This document shows, in pieces, positions 34,520 through 44,600 of a stretch of DNA of 64,000 nucleotides (positions are counted from its first letter, which is position 1; every line of letters begins with the position of its first letter). The notes beneath the pieces are model-generated. The model ran no database searches. It was not told the DNA's origin and saw nothing but the letters and a program-made list of their open reading frames with translations. The position numbers were made by a program, and so were the translations under genes. The stretch comes from an uncultured Desulfuromonas sp. (GTDB lineage: Bacteria; Desulfobacterota; Desulfuromonadia; Desulfuromonadales; Desulfuromonadaceae). Where the stretch lies: the NCBI RefSeq assembly GCF_963676955.1, contig NZ_OY781461.1, positions 2,474,225 through 2,538,224 of the forward strand, written 5' to 3'.

Positions 34520-35359
34520 TTATAAAAAAATTTCTGATTCCATCGCTTCATCACTACACGATCTCATCGCACGGATTTTCTCTTCATACGCCTGTTGATT
34601 GAACGGGAAGGCGTGTTGTGGGCAGGAACGCACACACATCAGGCAACGGATACAGTCGTCAGAGATCTGCGGAATGGGATCGATCACAATGGCATCCATG
34701 GGACACTTGCTGACACAGGTTCCGCAGGCAATACATGCCGCAGGGTTTGCCTGTGGCGGCGGCGAGGCCGCTTTGGCTTTGGCCAGGGATTTTTGTGCCG
34801 CATCCTGCTTCAGTGTGTCTGACAGGTAATCGAGCTGTTCGAGAGGAAGTGGCGCTACGTTGCTTTGCGTGAGGTGGCTCACCACTTGACGGACTAACGA
34901 CTCCAGCAAGTCCGCCTCCTGCTGAGCGGGATGGCCGGATGCCAAAGGACTGTCACATTTCCACATGCAGGAATGCACCGCGAGGATTTTGGCGGCGGCA
35001 ATGGCTGGATAGTGGTTCTTTTCAAGCCGCTGTGCCAATTCCATCAACGTGGTGCCGCTGGTCACACCGCCCCAGGTGGCAAAGGGTATGCTGTAGCCCG
35101 TCGTTCCTTGCGGTAACGCGTCAATAAACGCGTCAATAATTGGTAAGGCATGGTCACAATAGACCGGGGTGCCGATCCATAAACAACACTGTTTCGGCCA
35201 GTCTTTAAAGATCTCACCGTTTTTTACTGCCTGATAGCGATGATTAAGAGACACGACCTTAAACGGCACCTGGTGTCGGCGGAGCGCGTCAGCGATCATG
35301 TCCGCGCTTAGAGCTGTAGTTCCGGCCGGAGAGAGAAAGACAATGCGGTGTTCGATCAT
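34520..35359 (-). CDS. EFR1-type flavodoxin plus 2[4Fe-4S] ferredoxin fusion
   Basis: A 279-residue electron-transfer protein. The N-terminal flavodoxin-like domain (1-165) has the flavin loop LSPAGTTALSADMIADAL and GTPVYCDHALPIIDAF. A linker leads to a C-terminal bacterial ferredoxin (CIACGTCVSKCPMDAI and CIRCLMCVRSCPQHAF). It should transfer low-potential electrons between flavin and Fe-S centres; the partner is unknown. Its ATG overlaps the dinB stop by 4 bases, making it the last gene of the operon that starts with the GGDEF protein. Confidence 0.88.
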   Translation of the reverse strand: MIEHRIVFLSPAGTTALSADMIADALRRHQVPFKVVSLNHRYQAVKNGEIFKDWPKQCCLWIGTPVYCDHALPIIDAFIDALPQGTTGYSIPFATWGGVTSGTTLMELAQRLEKNHYPAIAAAKILAVHSCMWKCDSPLASGHPAQQEADLLESLVRQVVSHLTQSNVAPLPLEQLDYLSDTLKQDAAQKSLAKAKAASPPPQANPAACIACGTCVSKCPMDAIVIDPIPQISDDCIRCLMCVRSCPQHAFPFNQQAYEEKIRAMRSCSDEAMESEIFL

Positions 35360-36498
35360 GAGTAAACCTCGTGTGAGTGGTGAACATGGTGTGATGGAGA
35401 GTTTTCTGGCGCTTGATTGTGAAAAGGCAAGGTCAGCTGGCCGCAGGTGGTGTTGGCCTCCAGGGATATCAGGTTGGACAGGGTCAGCCCCAGCAGGCGC
35501 ACGGCGCGTTCGCCGGCGGCAGAATCGTGCAACAGACTTGTCGCGATTGCCATCATGTCGTCAGCCGTATGGAGGGGCTGTTCGTTGGTAAAACTCAGAG
35601 TCACCTGCTGAAAATCCGAAAATTTGATTTTCAGGGTGATGGTGTAGGCGGACGTCTGGTAGTGAGCCATGCGTCCTTCAATTTTTTCCGCCAGAGCCGC
35701 GAGGATGGTGAGCATCTGGTCGCGATTACGGATGTCCTCACTCAGTGTGGTTTCATTGCCGATGGATTTGCGCTGGCGGTGTGCAACCACCGGACGCTCA
35801 TCGATACCGCGGGCAATGCGGTAGAAAAAACGCCCCTGCTTGCCGAACAGACGAACCAGTTCGGGTTCGGCATAAGAGAGCAGGTCCGCACCACAGGTGA
35901 TGCCGAGGCGGTGCATTTTTTTTTCCGTCACCTTACCGACACCGAAGAAACGGCGAATGGGCAGTTGGCCGATAAACGCGCTGGCCTGATCGGGCGTAAT
36001 CACCGTTAATCCGGCCGGTTTGTGACAGTCGGACGCCACCTTGGCGAGAAATTTATTGTAGGAAACCCCGGCCGAAGCCGTGAGCGCCGTTTCCCGGTGG
36101 ATACGGTTGAGAATCTCCCGGGCAATCCAGGTGGCGGAGTTGGGCTGCCTGTCGCTCATGGTCAGATCGAGAAAGGCTTCATCGAGGGATAACGGCTCAA
36201 TCAGATCGGTGTAGTGCTGGAAGATGGCGCGGATCTGCGCGGAAACCTGCCGGTACACGTCCATGCGTGGGCGAACAAAAAGTGCTTGGGGGCACAATCG
36301 GTACGCACGTGAAGACGCCATGGCCGAGTGAATGCCGAATTGTCTGGCTTCATAAGAACAGGTGGCCACAACACCCCGCGAATCCGGTGGCCCGCCAACG
36401 ATGACCGGCTTGCCGCGCAATTCAGGATGATCGCGTTGTTCCACAGATGCATAAAAGGCGTCCATGTCGATATGAATAATTTTGCGTTGTGGGTGCAT
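35356..36498 (-). CDS. dinB: DNA polymerase IV (Y family)
   Basis: A 380-residue translesion polymerase. The catalytic acidic residues are seen in IIHIDMDAFYASVEQRD and LSLDEAFLDLT; YNKFLAKVASDCHKPAGLTVI is the fingers/palm signature. The HhH motif (FGVGKVTEKKMHRLGI) and little-finger domain complete the protein. A beta-clamp-like tail (QLTLPF) follows near the end. Start ATG 36498 (MHPQRKIIHIDMDAF) is chosen; further upstream is the end of the phosphoesterase gene. Confidence 0.96.
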   Translation of the reverse strand: MHPQRKIIHIDMDAFYASVEQRDHPELRGKPVIVGGPPDSRGVVATCSYEARQFGIHSAMASSRAYRLCPQALFVRPRMDVYRQVSAQIRAIFQHYTDLIEPLSLDEAFLDLTMSDRQPNSATWIAREILNRIHRETALTASAGVSYNKFLAKVASDCHKPAGLTVITPDQASAFIGQLPIRRFFGVGKVTEKKMHRLGITCGADLLSYAEPELVRLFGKQGRFFYRIARGIDERPVVAHRQRKSIGNETTLSEDIRNRDQMLTILAALAEKIEGRMAHYQTSAYTITLKIKFSDFQQVTLSFTNEQPLHTADDMMAIATSLLHDSAAGERAVRLLGLTLSNLISLEANTTCGQLTLPFHNQAPENSPSHHVHHSHEVYS

Positions 36499-36539
36499 GG
36501 CGTGATGATAAGACAATGGCGGGACGGTGTAAATGGTTG

Positions 36540-37667
36540 TCACTGCGCAGTGGTTGTTCGGGCCACACGGGCATGTTGAGCACTGTGCAGGACAATGTGA
36601 AGAATTTCCGCCGGTTGCCACAACCGCATGCGTGGTCCCCAGGTTCCGGTGCCGCGACCAACCAGCAAGTGAGCGGTGCCGATCGGGTAGTGGCCCTGCA
36701 TGTAGGGGTAGCTTCGTTCGACCAGGTAGTTGAATGGCCAGATCTGACCATTGTGGGTATGGCCGCTGATGATGACATCCGCCCCGTTGGCCACGGCCTG
36801 TTCAATCTGCCAGGGTGTGTGGCTGAGCAGGATGGTTGTTTCTTGCGGACGGCCGTTTAGGGCGGTTTCGACAAAATTGTCGACCTGGCCACGGCGCTGC
36901 GCCACGGTCAGATCATCAACTCCGGCAATGATCAGTCCGGGAACGACCGATTGCCAGGTGTTTTGCAGGCGCTGGATGCCGGCTTGTTCGAATAATGCCA
37001 GTTTGTTTCTGCCGTAATATTCATGGTTGCCACTGACACCCCACACGCCAAGTGGCGCCTGCAGCGTGTTAAAGCGGTCAATCAGCGCACCGGCTTCGTC
37101 ACCATTCATTTCAAAAATGTCACCGACAAACACCACCATGTCCGGTGATAATGCTCGAATCTGCGCCAGTCGTTGTTCGAGCCAATGATGATCGAGGATC
37201 GGGCCGAGATGGAGATCGCTGGCCGCAACAATGGATATGCCGTCGAGGTTGTCGGGCAAAGATGCAATGGTCAGGTCATGGCGGGTGATGAGCGGGGCGC
37301 GGGTGCCCTGGACCGTGGCGACAATGCATAACAGCAGTCCCAAGACCAGGGCGGTTGTGCGCATGGCGCGTTGCCGTCGGCGCAGCAGCATGCCGAACAG
37401 GGTGATGAGGTCAATCAGCAGCAGGGGAACAAAGAGTAAAAACATGACGCCCAGCCATTGACTCCACAGCCATTCCGACCAGTGGTGGAAAATGAAGGCT
37501 TTGGAGTGGAGCAGCCAGCATATCGTAAACAGCCCCCAGATCAGACCGCCGGCCCACCATAACCAGCGATGCGGCCGAAGGTGCCACAGACTGAGTACGC
37601 TATGGATGCGTCGGAAAATGTACAGCTGCATCAGCGTACACACGCTGAGAAAAATCACACTGAACAT
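36540..37667 (-). CDS. Membrane-anchored metallophosphoesterase
   Basis: A 375-residue protein with about four N-terminal membrane helices (1-130) followed by a calcineurin-like phosphoesterase domain. The metal-binding blocks are ASDLHLGP, VGDIFEMNGDE, GNHEYYG, LSHTP and GHTHNGQ, in order. This matches the YkuE-type membrane phosphoesterases, whose substrates are probably lipid or nucleotide phosphates. AGGAG precedes ATG 37667. It follows the GGDEF-hemerythrin gene by about 23 bases and precedes dinB, in one operon. Confidence 0.92.
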   Translation of the reverse strand: MFSVIFLSVCTLMQLYIFRRIHSVLSLWHLRPHRWLWWAGGLIWGLFTICWLLHSKAFIFHHWSEWLWSQWLGVMFLLFVPLLLIDLITLFGMLLRRRQRAMRTTALVLGLLLCIVATVQGTRAPLITRHDLTIASLPDNLDGISIVAASDLHLGPILDHHWLEQRLAQIRALSPDMVVFVGDIFEMNGDEAGALIDRFNTLQAPLGVWGVSGNHEYYGRNKLALFEQAGIQRLQNTWQSVVPGLIIAGVDDLTVAQRRGQVDNFVETALNGRPQETTILLSHTPWQIEQAVANGADVIISGHTHNGQIWPFNYLVERSYPYMQGHYPIGTAHLLVGRGTGTWGPRMRLWQPAEILHIVLHSAQHARVARTTTAQ

Positions 37668-37690
37668 GACAACTCCTGACTCGTAGCCGT

Positions 37691-40600
37691 TCAGGAACGG
37701 GGGATACGTAGTGGATGGGGCGTGTGGTTGAGCAGATAGGGAAAATAATCACTATCGGTACAGAGCAGATGCCCGGAGATCAGGTCAATGGAGATATAGT
37801 GCAGCAGATCGCTGTAATCCGCTGGATTCTCACGGTAGTCTTCCAGCAATTGCAACAGCTTTTCTTCCATCAGCCGGTGTTCATGACGATGCTCAGTCCG
37901 GTTGGGATAGTGCACCTCTTCAAGCAGTTGTTCCTCAAAACGGAAATGCTCACAGTTCTTTTGATACAGTTCTTCGAGCTTGGCATGAACACGGCTCTTC
38001 TCCTGACACATCAGAAAGGCTTCGATGAGTTCATTGCCTAAGGTAAAAAGACCCATATGCTGTTCATCAATCGCATCATAGCCGCAGCAGAATTTATGAT
38101 TCCACGACAATTGCAGAACATTGCTGATCGACATTGGCGCACTGACCTCGCTCCGAGCCAACTGGGCCACTTTGACACAATTGCGTCCCGAGCTTTTTGC
38201 CTGATACAGGGCTTTGTCGCATCGTTCGTACCATTGATGGAATGTCTCCTCCGTATTGAATTCCGCGACACCAATGCTGGCGGTAATCGGGATGTCGTCG
38301 ATATCCAGTCCGGCGATGGTCTGGCGTATTTTTTCGGCCATGGCGGTGGCTTTAAGAATTCGTGTATCTCCCGCCACCATCAGAAATTCCTCGCCGCCCC
38401 AACGCGCCAGGCTGTCTGAACTGCGGGTCACGGCAGCCAGGGCTGTTGCCACTGCTTTGAGGACGGAATCTCCCGCGGCATGACCGTAAGTGTCGTTGAT
38501 CTGTTTAAAGTGGTCCAGATCGACAATCAGCAGGCTGACCGGATGATTGGACCGTTTGTGGCGGCCGATCTCATGGTCGATAATCGGTTCAATGGCATGC
38601 CGGTTCAGCAAACCGGTCAGTTTATCCGTCATGGACAGTCGGTTCAGTTCGCGGTTTTTTTCCTCCAGCTCCTGATGGGCGGCCATCAAGGCCAAGTTGC
38701 TGCGGCGGATCAGGTACTGACGATAGAGCAGAAAACCGACAATCATCAAGACCGCGCCACCGAACTTGGCCAGGGTTCGATAATTGAGGCCGTTATCGTA
38801 GGTGACACTGATCCAGCGACTGATAATCTGTTTACGGTCCTGTGGGCTTAAATGGCGAATTGCCTTATTGAAAATTGACAGTAACGGGGCCTGATCCTGA
38901 CTGACCAGGATGGCCAGACTCTCGTTACGCGGAATGGCTCCGCCGATTTTAACCGAGGATAATGCCAGCTTCTGGATGGAATAGCTGATGCTGCCGAGCA
39001 CACCGACAAACGCATCCAGTTCATGATTGGCGACCATTTGCAGGCCTTGCCGGATTGAGGCCACCGTAATCAGGTTGATGTGCGGATAGGTCTCACTGAG
39101 AAAAGATGCTTCAGCGGAATGGATTACAACGCCGATGCGACCCGAGGTCAATGCGTTGAAATCACTTACCGGCGGTGATGCACTGGGCACGGCAAAGACC
39201 TGCGGTGAATCCAGGTAGGGTTGTGTCGCCAGATAATGGGGAGGCTCATTGTCTTCAAGTGCGTGAGCGGCAACCACATCACAGCGGTTTTGACTCAGTG
39301 CGGACAGACTGTCGAGATCATTTTCAGTGGCAACCACTTCGATGGGCACCTGAAGCTGGGCGGAAAACAGATTCATATAGTCAGCGACAATTCCGTAATA
39401 GTTGCCTTCGTCATCAATCTGTTCATAGGGCATGGAATTGACTTGGCCGCAGACCCTGATCGACCTGAGTCGGGAGAGATAGAGCTTCTCTTCATCACTC
39501 AAGGGAAGGTTCTTTTTATCCTGTTGAACGGGCATGTGCTGGTTAAGCCAGTGGGAGATAATTTGTGAACGCTGTTGGTCGCCGATCGTGGCAATGGCTT
39601 TGTTGAGAATACCCACCAAGGGCGCATATTGTGGTTTAACGCCCATATAAATGGGGAACTGTTCTTCGGTGGAAAATGCCGGAATCAGATTGGTGTAGAG
39701 GTGTTTTTCAATCAGATAGTGATAATTCGTGTAACCGACAATCGCATCCACTTCGCCATATTGGAGTTGCTGCAGTTGTTCTTCCGGGGTGCTGGTGTAA
39801 ACAATCGAGACCCCTTTGACCTGTTGCAGATAGTGCTCCGTCGAGGCATGACCTTGGACAAGGGCCACTTTTTTTCCCTTCAGGTCAGCCAATTCTGCAA
39901 TCTTGTCGACTTTGTTTTTGTGGGTGAACACAATCAACGGGGTCTGATAATACGCATCGGTAAACAGAAATGACCGTCGTCTTTCCGGGCTGTCCAGAGT
40001 GACGGCAACACCGAATTGATCGCTGTCACTAACGCGTTGATACGTCTGTTTCAGGTCGGTTTCAGTGACCAGATATAATTTCTGACCGATCATGTCACCC
40101 AGATAATTCAAAAAATCAGGGATGATGCCGGCAAAGGAACCGTCAGGCTGTTTAATCACGATCGGCTCCAGGCTTTCGCCCATCACAAAACTGATGTGCG
40201 GGTGCCGCAGCAGCCACTGCTTTTCCTCGCTGGTCAGATTAATTTTCGCCGGGGAAAGACCGTAAAAAAGCGTTTGTGGTATATGACTGTCCGGGAGGCG
40301 ACCCAATTGGACATAAGCGCGCAAGATCGCTTCGATTCGCCGCGGATCCATGCTGCCCAGAGGGACAAGCTCGCGCATGATCATGCGGTCCGTCACCTTG
40401 GCTTCGTAGCTCAGGTGCTCTCGGGTGAGGTGTCGGCTATTGTATTTGGTCAGGATCAGATCAATGATTTCCTGCGGATGATCCAGAGCATAATTCCAGC
40501 CTTTCAGAGTTGCCCGGATCATTTTATCAACACGTTGTGGGTGATGGAGTAACTCGTCGTGACTGGTAAACAGATTGTCCCCGTAAAAATCAATGCCGTA

Positions 40601-41224
40601 GCTGCGTGGATCAATAATGTTGACGTCATGGCCCAGCTGTTTCAGGGCAAACGGCTGATCGCTCAGATAGGCCGCCGTGGCATCGATGTCACCACGGATC
40701 AGACGATTGAGATCGTAATTGATCGGAACCGCTTTAAATTGATGGCTGTCGGTGCCTAAGGTGCGGTTGAGCAGCATCTGGATCTGAGCATTTCCGGCAC
40801 TTTCCAGATCGTAGGCCACGGTTTTTCCGGTCAGTTCGTAAGGGCTGAAAATATTGGACTGACTCAGGGTGAGTAAAATCAGTGGCGAGTGCTGGAAAAT
40901 TTGTGTCAGCCAGACGACAGGCGCCCCTTTCGTATAACTGAGCAGCAGCCCCATATCCGCCGTACCGTATTGACAGTCTCCATCAACGACGGATTGAATA
41001 TTGTGCTTGCCGTTCATGTTACGTTCGACGAGCCGCACCTCCAGGCCCTCTTCAGCATAGAAACCTTTTTCAATGGCGGCATAATAGCCGGCGAACTGAA
41101 ACGAATGATGCCATTTCAATTGAATGGAGACCGGTTCCGGACTTTCTGCCAGTGACATCGCCGGGCACAACACTGTTGTCAGGATTAAAAACAGTGAACA
41201 ACACATGGACTGCCGGGCGGTCAT
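37691..41224 (-). CDS. Sensor diguanylate cyclase: NMT1-like + two SBP_bac_3 + GGDEF + hemerythrin
   Basis: A 1177-residue c-di-GMP synthase with an unusual sensor set. After a signal peptide (MCCSLFLILTTVLCPAMSLA) come an NMT1/THI5-like substrate-binding domain (about 28-280; QLKWHHSFQFAGYYAAIEKGFYAEEGLEV), then two family-3 solute-binding domains (about 320-570 and 590-820). One membrane helix follows (YRTLAKFGGAVLMIVGFLLYRQYLI). The GGDEF domain has an intact active site RWGGEEF. The last 120 residues are a bacteriohemerythrin di-iron O2-binding domain (WNHKFCCGYDAIDEQHMGLF; CEHFRFEEQLLEE; HRHEHRLMEEKL; HLLCTDSDYF). ATG 41224 follows TTAAGGAGCG. It should convert periplasmic ligand and oxygen signals into c-di-GMP. 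Confidence 0.93.
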   Translation of the reverse strand: MTARQSMCCSLFLILTTVLCPAMSLAESPEPVSIQLKWHHSFQFAGYYAAIEKGFYAEEGLEVRLVERNMNGKHNIQSVVDGDCQYGTADMGLLLSYTKGAPVVWLTQIFQHSPLILLTLSQSNIFSPYELTGKTVAYDLESAGNAQIQMLLNRTLGTDSHQFKAVPINYDLNRLIRGDIDATAAYLSDQPFALKQLGHDVNIIDPRSYGIDFYGDNLFTSHDELLHHPQRVDKMIRATLKGWNYALDHPQEIIDLILTKYNSRHLTREHLSYEAKVTDRMIMRELVPLGSMDPRRIEAILRAYVQLGRLPDSHIPQTLFYGLSPAKINLTSEEKQWLLRHPHISFVMGESLEPIVIKQPDGSFAGIIPDFLNYLGDMIGQKLYLVTETDLKQTYQRVSDSDQFGVAVTLDSPERRRSFLFTDAYYQTPLIVFTHKNKVDKIAELADLKGKKVALVQGHASTEHYLQQVKGVSIVYTSTPEEQLQQLQYGEVDAIVGYTNYHYLIEKHLYTNLIPAFSTEEQFPIYMGVKPQYAPLVGILNKAIATIGDQQRSQIISHWLNQHMPVQQDKKNLPLSDEEKLYLSRLRSIRVCGQVNSMPYEQIDDEGNYYGIVADYMNLFSAQLQVPIEVVATENDLDSLSALSQNRCDVVAAHALEDNEPPHYLATQPYLDSPQVFAVPSASPPVSDFNALTSGRIGVVIHSAEASFLSETYPHINLITVASIRQGLQMVANHELDAFVGVLGSISYSIQKLALSSVKIGGAIPRNESLAILVSQDQAPLLSIFNKAIRHLSPQDRKQIISRWISVTYDNGLNYRTLAKFGGAVLMIVGFLLYRQYLIRRSNLALMAAHQELEEKNRELNRLSMTDKLTGLLNRHAIEPIIDHEIGRHKRSNHPVSLLIVDLDHFKQINDTYGHAAGDSVLKAVATALAAVTRSSDSLARWGGEEFLMVAGDTRILKATAMAEKIRQTIAGLDIDDIPITASIGVAEFNTEETFHQWYERCDKALYQAKSSGRNCVKVAQLARSEVSAPMSISNVLQLSWNHKFCCGYDAIDEQHMGLFTLGNELIEAFLMCQEKSRVHAKLEELYQKNCEHFRFEEQLLEEVHYPNRTEHRHEHRLMEEKLLQLLEDYRENPADYSDLLHYISIDLISGHLLCTDSDYFPYLLNHTPHPLRIPRS

Positions 41225-41621
41225 GATGACGCTCCTTAAGTGGCGGGGAGACCGTGCTGAAACCGGGGAGGAAAACATCCGGGGAACAGCGGATCTTGCT
41301 ATTACTAATAATTTTTCCTATATACGGTTTAGTACTACTATACTCCGCAAAAGTGGTGCTTACAAGAACGATGCAGTAACAAAAAGCACACAATTGAAGC
41401 TATGAACGGCAATAATGGCATTGTAGAGGTTTCTCACAGCAGGCTTCGTTAGTTTTACGTGAGCATAAAATCGGGGCTTGGTAAGGTTCAATGACGTTGC
41501 TGTTTAAATGATTAAACATAGAGCTGTTTTGCATTGTTATTTATTGAAAAACTTTTATGATAAGAGAACGTTACCTCGAGGAGAAATAACCAGGCAGGTC
41601 GCATTATCGGAGACATGTACG
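41225..41621. other. Divergent promoter region of the two sensor operons
   Basis: About 400 non-coding bases between the divergent GGDEF-hemerythrin gene (-) and the hybrid kinase gene (+). It is A/T-rich around 41300-41340 and 41510-41580. No sigma54 element, strong palindrome or c-di-GMP riboswitch pattern was recognised. Confidence 0.45.
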
Positions 41622-44600
41622 ATGCACCGTCATGTATTTTTTATTTTTCTGCTGGTTTTTTACAGTATAGCTGCTGCTGCCGTTGAGCCGTCGGCACAGA
41701 GAATCGATGATTATCCCCGGACGATTCGGGTTGGTATTGATGCCAATTGGCCCCCCTTTGACTATTATGATCCCGCATTGGGCCATCAGGGCATTGCTTC
41801 GGACTATTTGAACCTTGTTGCCAAGGATCTGGGCCTTGACATCGAATATGTGCCCGATGACTGGCACGATGTATTGGAAATGGCCAAACGCGGTGAGCTT
41901 GATATGCTGGCCTGTGCCGCCCGTACCGAACAACGCGCGTCCTACCTCAACTTTACCCAGCCTTATATCTATATCGATAGCGCGGTTTTCGTCCGCAAGA
42001 GCGATGAGAGAATCCATCGTCTCGGCGATCTGGCCGGGAAAACCGTTGCCCTGCCGCGAGGTAATTTTCTTCACGATTATTTCGTCACTCATTATCCCCA
42101 CGTCAAACTGGTGCTGACCCGTTCCAATGAAGAAGCCCTTGAATTGGTGGCTCTGGGCAAGGTGGATGCCCATGTCGGCAATCTGGCTGTGGGAAATTAT
42201 TTTCTGGAAAAAAACTTCCTGACCAATCTGCAGGTCGCCTTTAAAGTCGATGCTCTGGAAAATGGCTTTTGTTTTGCGGTCAGCAAGGATCAGCCGAAAT
42301 TATATGCCGCCCTGCAACAGGCATTGTCACGCATTGATGAAAAGACCCACCGCCGCATTCGCCATCGCTGGGTGGATTTTTTTTCCAGACAGGAGGCTGA
42401 AAGGGTGCTATTGACACCACAACAGCGTCAGTGGATTCATGATCATCCCGTCGTTCGTGTGGGAACCGGCAGCGCCTGGCCACCGTACGATTTTCGTGAA
42501 CAGGGCCAGTACCGTGGACTGGCCCGCGATTATCTTGATCTGATCCAGGAAAAAACCGGCCTGAAATTCGATTATTCGTTGACCGATACCTGGAACGGAC
42601 TGCAACAGCAATTGTCTGACGGGCACATTGATCTGTTGCCGGCTATTTATCAGCAAAGTTCAGGGGAATCCCTCTATCTGTTTACCAGCCCTTATGTTCA
42701 GGCACGTGAGTTTTTGTTTGTTCGCGACGACCACAGGGGAATCGATGCTCTGGATGATATTCGCCATCATAGAGCGGTGATGGTTAAAGGCAGCGAGACA
42801 ACTGCGCAGATTCGCCGGAAGTATCCGTCCGTCACCATTATCGAAGTCGATACCATCAGTCAGGCGCTGGATGCCTTGATGAACGACACGGCGGATTTTT
42901 ATATTGATACGTTCAGTGCGGTGAATTTTGTCGCCAATAAGAACCACTTTGTCGGTATTCGCGCCGCTTTTGCCGTTGATCTGGTCAATACGCAGCTTGC
43001 CATGGCCGTATCACCTCAACAGCCTCAGCTCCACGCGATCCTGCAAGCGGCGCTGGACGATATTTCTACGCTGGAACAGCAACAGATTGAGCAACGTTGG
43101 CTGACCGTTGATGATCCGCAACATAAAATAGTGCAGTTGACGGTCGCCGAACGCGCCTGGCTTAAACAGCATCCCGTCGTCACTTTTGCCGGTGATCCGC
43201 AACGCGCTCCGACGACATTCTATGATGCCAAAGGCGTTTATGCCGGAGTCATGGCCGACTATCTTGAGCAGATCAGTCAACGCACCGGCATTCAATTTGA
43301 AGCCCGGCGTCAGCGTGACCTTGCCACGGCCTTGCAGGCGTTCAGAGAGCATCAGGTTGATCTGCTTGATGTAACCGGCTATTCGCCGACCCGTTTTAAG
43401 CAGATGGATTTTTCCAGCGAACATATGCGCGTCGATCATGTCATTGTCGTGCGTCAGTCTGCCCGCCAACTTCGCCGGGTGACGGAATTATCCCAACACC
43501 AGGTTGGAATCGTTGATGGCAGCGTGGTGGGCGAAAAGATTCTCAAAGATGTACCGGATGCGTTTCTGACCGGCTTCAGCAACGCCCGAAGCGGTTTGAA
43601 AGCGTTGTCGCGTGGAGAGATCGATGCCTTTATCATTGATTTGCCCACCTTTGATTATGTGAGTGAAAAAGCCGGATTGAGTAATCTGAAGGTTTCCGGT
43701 GCCACCCCTTATTCCTATGCCCTTTATTTCGGGGTTCAAAAAGATCTGCCCGAATTACGTTCCATCATCAACAAAGCGCTGCAAAGTATTGACCCCAACG
43801 AGCGTCGCGAAATCTACCGGCGGTGGATCGCCTTTGATTACGAAGCCGACGTCGATTATCGTCTGCTGTGGCAGAGTGCGGCGATCTTTCTGGTGATTCT
43901 CGCAGCGACGCTATGGTGGAACCGACGCCTCAAGGCCGAGGTTGAGCGACGGCGTCAAGCCGAAGCCGCTCTGCTGGTCGCCAAGGAAACCGCTGAACAG
44001 GCCACCAAAGCCAAGAGTGTGTTTCTGGCGCACATGAGCCACGATATTCGTACGCCGCTTAATTCCGTGATCGGCTTTACCGATATTCTCGATACCCTGA
44101 TTAACGACCCGGTACAAAAAGGCTATCTGCGTTCCATCAAAATCGGCGGCAAAGCGTTGTTGGGTATTATCAACGACATTCTCGATTTATCGAAAATCGA
44201 GGCCGGACAGATGACGCTGCACCGCGAAAGTGTCAATCCGCAACAGTTATTTCAGGATATGGAACAATTGTTTCATGAGCGGATGCGCCAGAAAAATCTT
44301 CAGTTTGTGATTGATGTCGATGCGGAATTGCCGCCGTCACTGTTGGTCGATGCGGTGCGCCTGCGCCAGATTCTGCTTAATCTGATCGGCAATGCCATCA
44401 AGTTTACCGAGCACGGCCACGTGGCCCTGCGGGTGCGCAAAATCTTTCGAGATGCGCAATGCAGTAAACTTGATCTACAGATTGATGTTGAAGATACCGG
44501 CATCGGTATTGCCGAGGGCGACCATGAGGCGATTTTTCAGATGTTTCAGCAGTCCCGAGGGCAGGATGAGCGGCGTTTCGGCGGCAGCGGCCTTGGCCTG

